This document shows, one piece after another, positions 56,401 through 64,000 of a stretch of 64,000 bases of DNA; within the stretch, counting starts at the first letter, position 1; each line of letters begins with the position of its first letter. The position numbers and the translations under genes are program-made. The DNA is from Heterohyrax brucei. Lineage: Eukaryota; Chordata; Mammalia; Hyracoidea; Procaviidae. A model generated the notes under the pieces. That model was given only the letters and a program-made list of their open reading frames with translations. It did not search any database and was not told where the DNA came from. The stretch spans positions 24,002,001-24,066,000 of the forward strand of contig CM053152.1 in NCBI GenBank assembly GCA_028571685.1, given 5' to 3'.

Positions 56401-57260
56401 GAAACAAGAACAACATTAAGTGGACTTCAGCATAACTTGAGTACTCCTTCCGTCTTAACCCAATATTGCAAGAATAGAGTAGCTGGGGCAGGGGGCAGGG
56501 GGCAGGGGACCATGCTGTCAGTCGAAATCAAGGCCATTTGGCACAACTAGCGTTTTGCTAAGCGGGCTCTCTGCACCCCACATTGGTGAGTGGTGTCTGG
56601 GATCTTAAAAGCTGCCAAGCTGCCATCCGAGGACACAGCAAATGGTCCCAACTCAGCAGGAACGGATGCTCACCGAAGACCAAAATGACATGCGGTAAAG
56701 ACAACCAAGAAGACAGAGAGACCCACAAGAGTGGGTGCCTACATCGACTTGGGACCGGAAGAACTGGATGGTGCACGGCCACCACCAGTGATAGCCGCGA
56801 TGGAGCTCACTAGGTTGAGTCTCACTGGCAACACAAGAATAAAAAGGGGTACATCCTGAGATCTCCACTAAAAGACCTCAGTTGATGGTCCAGCAGTTTC
56901 GGGGTTCCCCTGAGAGCATGGCCCCTGGCCCTGATGCTGCCCTTTCCCATAAATCATAACAAAGGTCCACTCCTTGGACAGGAATGGATTGGACTTGGCA
57001 ATGCAGAGTGACCATATATTGGATGCACTTTATGGTTCTATACATCTATAGGATATCATCCTGCTGACGTCTGGCTGGAGGAAGTAGAGTGGGTGGAGAG
57101 GAGGGGAAAGGAGGCTGTTGGGAGGATGAGACATGTATGGAGGAGAGAGGAACAGTGTGCTGTCACCGGACAGGGAGAGCAGTGGAAGCTGCATATAGGT
57201 GGGCCTGTAAATTTATACGAGAATGTACATTTTCACTCAGTTATAGTAAATAAAAAAAAA
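53451..57260 (+). mobile_element. LINE-1, 5'-truncated, sense to LAMA3
   Basis: About 3.8 kb from within ORF2 to a poly-A tail. Blocks: 53720-54154 (RT start, '[17 protein letters not shown]'), 54179-54376, 54388-55248 (RT core and thumb), 55565-56255 (C-terminus), then a 3' UTR with a G-rich tract. Separate reading frames show stops and frameshifts. The RT active-site motif reads FADG rather than F/YADD. attcttt before (53444-53450) and after (57261-57267) is a likely short TSD. Confidence 0.92.
56484..56508 (+). repeat. G-quadruplex-type tract in the L1 3' UTR
   Basis: Four runs of four or five G separated by CA or C (ggggcaggggg pattern). G-rich tracts are a known feature of mammalian L1 3' UTRs. 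Confidence 0.85.
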
Positions 57261-57568
57261 ATTCTTTGAATTATTCTATGTCTCCTATATACCAAACGTC
57301 TTACCAAGTACTTCCATACATATTAGTTAATCTAAATAAAACCTAGGATTGCACTGTTATCACTGACATAGAAAATAAAGCAAATTTTTAAAACAGAAAG
57401 AAAACGAATGCTTTATTTCTCACCTCCTGAAGTAGCTTCGCACAATCCCATCAGTCTGGGAAAGATGTATATATATTTAAGACAAATAGCTGAAAATCAC
57501 CAGTTACCTCCATGAGGAGACTCACTTTCTTCACTAGAATGTTTAACACCCTGCGTCTTAATCTTTAG

Positions 57569-57739
57569 GTTGCTCTTCCCATGAGGTTCAATGGTAAATC
57601 TGGAGTTGAAGTCCGACTGCCAAATGACCTGGAAGATTTGAAAGGATACACATCTCTTTCTTTGTTTCTCCAAAGACCTGACTCACAAGAAAACGGAGGG
57701 ACTGAGAATATGTTTGTGATGTACCTCGGGAATAAAGAT
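57569..57739 (+). CDS. LAMA3: LAMA3 exon: start of LG1 (residues 778-834)
   Basis: Acceptor ...tctttag|GTT and donor GAT|gtaagt; 171 bp, phase 0. Encodes 'VALPMRFNGKSGVEVRLPND', 'LKGYTSLSLFLQRPDSQENG' and 'FVMYLGNKD'. This is the first beta-sandwich part of laminin G domain 1, part of the cell-binding head. Confidence 0.97.
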
Positions 57740-59365
57740 GTAAGTATTTCTTTGATGTGTCTCCTGTTTTTAAAAGAGTATGTGCTTTGAGACGTGTGCT
57801 TTCTCCCTCTCCCTCCTTCTGTCCCTCTTTGACCATCCAGCTGTGTCATTGCCATCAGCACGGCAGGAAGAATTCCTGGCAAGTCATAACAGCAGCGACA
57901 AGCCACCACTGCACCCTGTGGTAGTGGCTCCTACAGGCACACCTCGTCAGTCAGGGGTTGGTACGTGCTGGCGGCACCGGATACCACTTACCCATCCATG
58001 AGCCTGTACCACCGGCATACAGGCACATGCGTGTGTGCACATGAGCACAGACATGCTTGGATTAGTGTGTGCCACTCTGTCCTCATAGTACGAGGACATC
58101 AGTCTGACTTCACAAAATCACCAGTAGCTGCTTCTACCAGAGGCATGAGACACTATTGTCTTCCTTAGAACACCCAGCCACAGGCCTGTCCTCAGAATCC
58201 AGGGTGAGGACAGTACGTCTCTCTGAATGAGAAGTGGAGGGAAACCAAACATCCTCTGCTTAATTAATGAGAAATGTAGTTGCCTTGTCTCTTTATAATT
58301 CTAAATCCACAATACCACTGTTGTTGCTGACTTTTTGAATGATTGTTTTTAGCTTTTAAAATGCTTTCCTTTGAATTATGCTTCGGAAGAGCAGAAATCA
58401 CTGGCCAGGTTAGGAAGCATTTGTTGGAAAAGAAAGGTCTGCAATATAGTTCTCAGAATTCTGCCTGATTGCCAGTTGTCACTAGTAAAGGCTGCATTTG
58501 AAGATTCTTAAAAGCTGTACCATCAATAGCCTTTCATGCTTCAAGGCATTAGTCCTTTCTTTGCAGCTTTCCTATAACATAACTTTTTATTTTATGTGAC
58601 GACAAAATGCACTAACTGTACTCCTTCAGCACATTTATGTCGTATGCCTACTATGTGCCACCTCCATCTTTATGATAAATCTACCATAATGTGCTCATAT
58701 TCTAAGAGGGAAGAAAGGTACATGGGTAGCTGACTGTGAAAATACAGGGTGCTGATGTTATAACAGGCATACACAAAGTACTAAGAGAACATTGCATATT
58801 ACCAGAACCGAAAAACCAAACCCATTGCCATCAATTCAGTTCCAACGCATAGCAACCCTGTAGGAGCGAGTGGCTGGTGGATTCAATCTGCCAGTCGTTT
58901 GGTCAGCAGCTGAACATTAACCACTGTGCCACCAGTGCTCCTGCGTGCTACCAGGATAGTACTACAGTATCGTGAGTATCAGTGTAGTATTCTGTATAGA
59001 TATACTATTGTACCATGATACTGGTAGTACTAGTGTAGTCGAGGTTATCTCCCTTAGCAGAACAAAGTCTAATAGAGGGCTGAGTCCATACCTGGTTCAT
59101 CTTTGTGGCAGGTGCTTGGCAAATGTTTGTAGAGTGTGAGAAGAGGGAATAAATAAATGAGTTTACCACAACACAAACAAAGATGGGCTCGGACATTTTT
59201 AATCAAATATCCTACATTACTCTGTGAAAAGCTGTACCACGTTTATTCTGTCTGTCCATCGAGCTGTTGCATAAAACTTGTTAGTTATTTAGAATGCATT
59301 CTCGTGGGATAGGAAGTTGAGAGAACTCTGTAGGAAATGCTCTGACGTGGCTTTGTTGTCCCTAG
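57740..59365 (+). other. LAMA3: Intron with one SINE
   Basis: 57740-58620 holds nothing identifiable; about 58620-58720 may be an L2 fragment; 58945-59365 shows nothing. Confidence 0.65.
58808..58944 (-). mobile_element. AfroSINE, antisense
   Basis: 'aaacccattgccatcaattc' to 'ctgtgccaccagtgctcc', with an internal deletion. Confidence 0.82.
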
Positions 59366-59517
59366 TCCTCCAGAGACTACATTGGCATGGCAGTCATTGA
59401 TGGGCATCTCACATGCGTCTACAACCTGGGAGAGCAGGAGGCTGAGCTCCAGGTGGACCAGATCTTGACTGAGAGTGAAACTCAGGAGGCAATTATGGAC
59501 AGGGTGAAATTTCAGAG
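59366..59517 (+). CDS. LAMA3: LAMA3 exon: LG1 (residues 835-885)
   Basis: Acceptor ...tccctag|TCC and donor CAGAG|gtacaa; 152 bp. Encodes 'SSRDYIGMAVIDGHLTCVYN' and 'LQVDQILTESETQEAIMDRV'. The next intron (59518-59673) is 156 bp. Confidence 0.97.
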
Positions 59518-59673
59518 GTACAATGTGGTTGGTGATTCCTCTTCCTTAACCTGACCCACACTCACCAGAGTCTTCCACTTGTACATGTTGCTGAACCCCA
59601 TTTTAGTATCCTGCTTTATTTATTTAAATGTTCATAAAAGCCTTGTAAAACTTTGTAATTTTATTATAAACAG

Positions 59674-59836
59674 AATTTATCAGTTTGCAAGACTTAATTA
59701 TACCAAGGGAGCCACATCCAGTAAAGCAGAAACACCCCAGTTCCACGACATGGCTAGTGGAAACAGCAACACACTTCTCAATCTGGATCCTGAAGATGTG
59801 GTTTTTTATGTTGGAGGCTACCCACCTGATTTCAGA
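59674..59836 (+). CDS. LAMA3: LAMA3 exon: LG1 (residues 885-939)
   Basis: Acceptor ...ataaacag|A and donor AGA|gtaagt; 163 bp. Encodes 'IYQFARLNYTKGATSSKAET' and 'LLNLDPEDVVFYVGGYPPDF', a typical LG strand pattern with a possible NYT glycosylation site. Confidence 0.97.
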
Positions 59837-59912
59837 GTAAGTATAAATGTTATTTCACTGAGTGAAAATATTCAAATCTTGGTTAGTATAATGACTAACT
59901 ATATATAAAATA

Positions 59913-60064
59913 TAGGAGTCCTAGTGGGGCAGTGGTTAAGTCTTCAGCTGCTTATCAGATGGTTGGCAGCCACCCATCCCTTGGTACCCTGATAGGGCAG
60001 TTATACTGTGTCCTACAATGTTGCCAAGAGTTGGAATTGACTTTCTGGAAGTTTTTTTTTTTTT
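59913..60064 (+). mobile_element. AfroSINE, sense, in a 414-bp intron
   Basis: 'ggagtcctagtggggcagtg' to a poly-T tail. It takes up over a third of the intron 59837-60250. The rest is AT-rich, with the splice acceptor tract. Confidence 0.83.
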
Positions 60065-60250
60065 AAATATATATGTATATGAGATGGATTTAACTGTATA
60101 TCTTAAAAATATATCCAATGATAATAATAGCTAGCTCTTATTATATTGCCTGTTAAAAGTAATAGATTTGTATGATCTTTTTTCCCTATTTGATCAGTGC
60201 CCTTTGTTTTTTTTTTTTGTTGTTGTTGATGCTTTTGTCACTATTTTTAG

Positions 60251-60384
60251 CTTCCCAGAAGACTAAAACTGCCTCCTTACAAAGGTTGTATTGAGTTAGA
60301 TGACCTCAATGAAAATGTCCTGAGCTTGTACAACTTCAAAAAAACTTTCAATCTTAACACAACTGAAGTGGAGCCTTGTAGAAG
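60251..60384 (+). CDS. LAMA3: LAMA3 exon: end of LG1 (residues 940-984)
   Basis: Acceptor ...tttttag|CTT and donor AGAAG|gtaaat; 134 bp. Encodes 'LPRRLKLPPYKGCIELDDLN' and 'NTTEVEPCRR'. The two cysteines form the LG disulfide; NTT is a possible glycosylation site. Confidence 0.97.
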
Positions 60385-61329
60385 GTAAATAAAACCTAGA
60401 AACTAGTGTGTCTGGGATTTTGGTAATTTGCAGTTCTTTTACATATAAAAAGAGATAGATGGGTGAGATGCTGTTGATGTTTCTGGTTGCTTTAAACCAG
60501 TAAGTAGTTCTTAAATTATGCTTGTATGCAACACTGGTTGTCCACCCCTAAAATCTAATAGTGGGGATGTTGGTGGTGCAGTGTTAACAGCTTGACTTCT
60601 AACCAAAAGGTCAGCAATTCAAATCTACCAGGTGCTCCTTGGAAACTCTGTAGGGCAGTTCTACTCTGTCCTTTAGGATTGCTATGAGTTGGAATCCACT
60701 CAGTGGTAATGGATTTGGTAGTTTTTTCTCCCTAATGTTAAAATACTAGATTGATAAAATTTTCTCATTTAAAAAAAAAAAAATTCTTAAAGTGCTAATG
60801 TCTTTGAACACAAAATAGTCAATGTTTGGTAGTACTGGATTTAGGCACAGAATTATTTGCTTATGAATTTTTAAAAACTAATTGTCCACATCCACCTGGA
60901 CCTGTTTTGGAATTGCTGCCTTGAGTCCCTGACCTTCACTGTAGTCAAGAGGCCTTGGTATATTCTGATATGAGAATGATTGAACAAAATTTATTCAGAA
61001 TAAAATTTTATTTCATGTTAACAGTTTCTTGCATTTCAAGGTCATTAGGTGCCAGACTGTATCTTCCTAAGAAGACATTTCCAAAAAGGGGCACTTGAAC
61101 GTTGTATTTTTTGAGATGGGGTTGGATTATTATATAAGATCAAATCTAGGAATTATAGCTGGGTGTTGTTAACATTTTAAAGACATTTCATTTTCTTTTG
61201 CAAAATTGTGATAACTAGATTGCCTAATGTCTGAGATTCTTCAGAGACCAGCATCTCCAATTGCGAAGCATAACTTGGGTGCTGGGCCTTTGCTGCTGTA
61301 TTCTAATTAGCGATGATTGATATTGACAG
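60385..61329 (+). other. LAMA3: Intron with one SINE
   Basis: 945 bp. Apart from the SINE at 60563-60731 I see nothing; 60732-61329 is AT-rich. Confidence 0.7.
60563..60731 (+). mobile_element. AfroSINE, sense
   Basis: 'gggatgttggtggtgcagtg' to 'ggtaatggatttggtagttt'. Confidence 0.86.
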
Positions 61330-61474
61330 GAGAAAGGAAGAGTCAGACAAAAACTATTTTGAAGGAACAGGTTATGCTCGTGTTCCAACTCAACCGTATG
61401 CTCCCTTCCCAAGTTTCGGACAGACAATTCAGACAACCGTGGATAGAGGTTTGCTGTTCTTTGCAGAAAACCAG
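61330..61474 (+). CDS. LAMA3: LAMA3 exon: start of LG2 (residues 984-1032)
   Basis: Acceptor ...ttgacag|G and donor CAG|gtaatc; 145 bp. Encodes 'RKEESDKNYFEGTGYARVPT' and 'FGQTIQTTVDRGLLFFAENQ'. Last LAMA3 exon in the window; the next begins beyond 64000, so that intron exceeds 2.5 kb. Confidence 0.97.
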
Positions 61475-62624
61475 GTAATCTATAACAAAGAATCCAGTGG
61501 TGCCAAATGTGTCCCTTCATTTTTGGCAATGTTGGGGTAACCGGGTTATTGTTACCAACCAACTAGCTCTGGAAAACAGTGGCCAAGTGTTACCAGCATC
61601 ATTTCCCTTGGCCCAGCTTACTTTATTCCCATTTGCTGTGGATGAGTGTCGTGAGGCAAGTGTAAGTAATCTGAAGACATAACACAAAAATATAGGGAGA
61701 AATCTCTCCTTTTGCCATTTTATTCTCATTGTCCATTATTTTCTTTGAAATCTATGGGTTGCCTCATAATCTCCTTATAACTTCTAGTACCTACAAGCAC
61801 TGGAGACTGTGATTTTGTGCTTTCCTATTTTATTTCCCTCTTATTCTGTCTCTTGCCAGGCTTTGTGGAATCAGATCTTTAGCATGTTGACTTGTGGCTT
61901 CCCATTCTGCTTTCAAACAGCTGAGGTTCCTTGAAGCTATTAAGTCTATGTTTTCAGCAAAGTCCAGGATGCTCATGGACACCATCTGCTGGTAAATGGA
62001 GAGTTGGTGTGATGTTTGCTTAGGGTCGTTTACAGCTGCAAGGGGCCTTGAGTTGAACACTCCCAGGAAGAGAGCATCTATAGTTCTCAGAGGTAGTTAT
62101 TATGGAGGAATGTAATTCAGCTCCAGGGGATGTCTGGCCTGGGAACGGGGATAGGAAGCTTACAGACCCTTCTGCCTGTGGGGATGCAGACTTGGTCTCA
62201 CTGTCCTCTATGGGATTGGTCTGAACTCTTCAGGAAACCCGAAGACTGACATAGTTCTGATGGATCTGGGAAGATCATGACCTGCTTGAAGAATGCGGAA
62301 AGTGAGAAGTTGTGTTCTGCATCCTCAGGGCGAGATGGTTATTTCCCCAAACAAGGACTTCTTTGTCCTACATTTTGAAGTTTTTCTACACTGAGAACCA
62401 GAAATACTACTTATGTTAGGAGAAGACTGCCTAGTACTCTTAGTAGACAGATGAGGGAAAATGCCCTTCAGCCCTGCTGTTCACTGGGATGGCTCGCTAT
62501 TTCAGTGAGTCAGTGTTGCTTTGCTGTTTGTGTGTGGGGCTAAAGGAACCTAAGGGTAGGATCTGGATAAGGGTGGATTTTCCTTCAGATCAGGACTCAC
62601 CGCCTAGCTTCCAAAGAGAATCTC

Positions 62625-62997
62625 TTAGTTTCCAAATGCTGCTGTAACAAAAAATACCACAAGAAGGTAGTTATAAAGAATAGATACCTGTTTTCCCACA
62701 AGGCCAAATCGGATGGATTCCTTCCCTGTCAGGAGCTCAGGTGCTCCTTGACTTGCAGAGTGTCTTCTTAGGGTGTCTAGCCCTTGAATGCCCCACCTTG
62801 CTCAGTCCCCACTCTGTATACTCTATGTCTACTCTGCTTTTTATAACTCATAGGTTTTTAGGTATAGGGTGTGCTCTACACTATTAAGTCCTCATTCACT
62901 TAACAAAGAAAATCCTATTTCCAAACAGGATTATTGCCACAGGTATAGAGATTAGGATTCCAAAACTATTTTCAGCAACAGAATTCAATCCGTAATA
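62625..62997 (-). mobile_element. MaLR-like LTR, antisense
   Basis: 'cttagtttccaaatgctgct' start and 'gcaacagaattcaatccgta' end resemble the reversed ends of MLT1-type LTRs. Diverged. Confidence 0.5.
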
Positions 62998-63119
62998 AAG
63001 TGGCCTTCTAGCCTTAAGGAAACTGTAAGAATAAAGCCTTCAAGTGCTGTGCCAGAAATTCCTGAATTCCCCTTTTCACTAAAAGAGGGGTTTATTCAGA
63101 GATACATCTTATACTTCAG

Positions 63120-63500
63120 TGGAGATGTAATAATGACCAAGACAGACATGATTCGTGCCCTTGAGGACATTACATTCTATCAGGGAAAGACAGATGGCAA
63201 ACAAAGTCATCCGAATGAATGAGTTCATCAGTTCATCACAATTGTGATGAACAAGATAGAGGAAGTGTTCAGGGTGAGATGAGTATTTCTAAAATCAGGG
63301 GGCTTCACCTGAGACCCAAAGGATAAGTAGGAGACGGCCTTTGAAGGGGAGAGGATGAAAGAGTGCTACAGGCAGAGTGGCCTGGTGGAGGCCTGGAGGT
63401 GGGCAGGGCAGGGAGCAGCAGGGACTGGGAGGGAGCCTTCTGGCACTGGAGAGGAGAGCCAGGGCGAGGGCTGAGAAAGGAGCCACAGAGAGATCAGGGC
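63120..63500 (+). mobile_element. L2-like ancient LINE stretch
   Basis: 'gcccttgaggacattacatt', 'acaggcagagtggcctggtg' and similar phrases resemble the L2 3' region. Confidence 0.4.
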
Positions 63501-63690
63501 CCACAACACCTGCCGGGGACTCCTGACATTATCCTACAGAGGAGGATAACACACGCACGTTGGTGCCTTTAGGAAGGCCACTCTGGCTGCAGAGAGGGAA
63601 GTGGATTTCAGAGGGCCAGAGTGCACATGGAGAGGACAACCTGCTGTTGCTGTGCAGTTTGGCAAAAGAAGTTTGGCGCAGACTAAAACA

Positions 63691-63912
63691 AACAAACAAA
63701 ATCTTGCTGTTGAATTGACTGCAATTTTTCGCAATTGCACGTGTTACAGAATAGAGCTGCTCCATAGGTTTTTTTCCTTTTTCTTTTTTTTTGGCTATAA
63801 TCTTTACAAAAGCAGATTGCTAAGACTTGCTTCTGTAGTGCAAGCGGGTGAGTTCTTACTATCACCCTTTAGGCTAGTAGTCAGTAGGAGACTGTGTGTG
63901 CCACCCAGAAAC
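63691..63912 (-). mobile_element. AfroSINE variant, antisense
   Basis: 'gctgttgaattgactgcaat', then 'ggctataatctttacaaaag' and 'gtgtgccacccagaaacc'. Same subtype as 656-877. Confidence 0.75.
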
Positions 63913-63960
63913 CTATAGCAGAGACCAAAATCAAAAATATAGAAATAAACTAAACAATTT

Positions 63961-64000
63961 AAAAAAACCCAAGGCCATTGTCATCCAGTCTATTCTGACT
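63961..64000 (-). mobile_element. AfroSINE cut by the window end
   Basis: 'aaggccattgtcatccagtc' head running off the edge. Confidence 0.75.

Larger units (their letters stand above)
51650..57568 (+). other. LAMA3: Intron with the exon copy, a hAT element and a sense L1
   Basis: 51650-52374 and 52544-52878 show nothing identifiable, apart from an old SINE scrap at about 52648-52703. 53323-53450 and 57268-57568 are also unassigned. Confidence 0.75.
7618..61474 (+). other. LAMA3: LAMA3 gene, partial (laminin subunit alpha-3)
   Basis: Twenty-four coding exons on the + strand spell one continuous laminin alpha chain: end of domain IV, LE repeats, coiled coil (domains II/I), LG1 and start of LG2. 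The protein matches my knowledge of human laminin alpha-3 almost residue for residue, including the LAMA3A-only N-terminus. Alpha-3 is the alpha chain of laminin-332 (alpha3 beta3 gamma2) in epithelial basement membranes, where it links to integrins alpha6beta4 and alpha3beta1 at hemidesmosomes; loss causes junctional epidermolysis bullosa in people. All exon phases match, all introns are GT-AG and no exon has a stop, so the gene looks functional. The 5' exons of LAMA3B and the 3' exons (rest of LG2 to LG5) lie outside the window. Confidence 0.97.
61475..64000 (+). other. LAMA3: Last intron, incomplete
   Basis: 61475-62624 shows nothing identifiable. An LTR fragment, a possible L2 stretch (63120-63500) and SINEs follow. 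Confidence 0.7.

Overview
This is mammalian nuclear DNA, very probably from an afrotherian and most likely an elephant. More than 40 copies or fragments of a tRNA-related SINE, of the type known as AfroSINE, lie on both strands, alongside RTE (BovB-like) and LINE-1 copies. Species and families are called from recognition of sequence, not from a database search.

The window holds one host gene, LAMA3 (laminin subunit alpha-3), on the + strand and cut at both ends. I could define 24 coding exons, all open, with consensus splice sites and matching phases. The first (7618-7848) belongs only to the long LAMA3B form: it is the end of the laminin IV domain and the start of an LE repeat. At 9973-10143 lies the separate first exon of the short epithelial form LAMA3A, with start codon, signal peptide, and upstream TATA-like and AP-1 motifs. 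Both exons end on a CAG glutamine codon in phase 0, so either can splice to the shared exon at 12651. The shared exons then encode the LE repeats (12651-37338), the long coiled coil that pairs with the laminin beta and gamma chains (37913-51649), LG1 (57569-60384) and the start of LG2 (61330-61474). The LAMA3A exons here total 3,096 coding bases (1,032 codons); the rest of LG2 to LG5 lies beyond 64000.

Everything else is intron. 1-7617: old HAL1/L1 with a younger L1 nested in it, a MaLR-like LTR, MIRs and SINEs. 7849-12650: an RTE split by an LTR, then the LAMA3A promoter, then a repeat-poor 2.5 kb. 12765-18376: SINEs and a 1.5 kb C-rich minisatellite. 18487-35422: RTE, a tRNA-Gly-like SINE and several antisense L1s, one with tandem 5' UTR monomers. 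35530-52374: smaller introns with SINEs, MIRs and a mariner derivative. 51650-57568: an extra 138-bp copy of an exon piece, a hAT element and a 3.8 kb sense L1.

The most unusual item is the 138-bp exon copy at 52879-53016. It matches the inside of the coiled-coil exon at 50468-50647 with four substitutions and no gaps, carries an in-frame stop, and brings no flanking intron with it. Other items worth a look are the minisatellite whose unit is a dyad around a poly-C tract, a nested and inverted SINE cluster just before one exon, and a fold-back element at 4550-4724. I found no other host gene, no functional RNA gene and no wholly new system.
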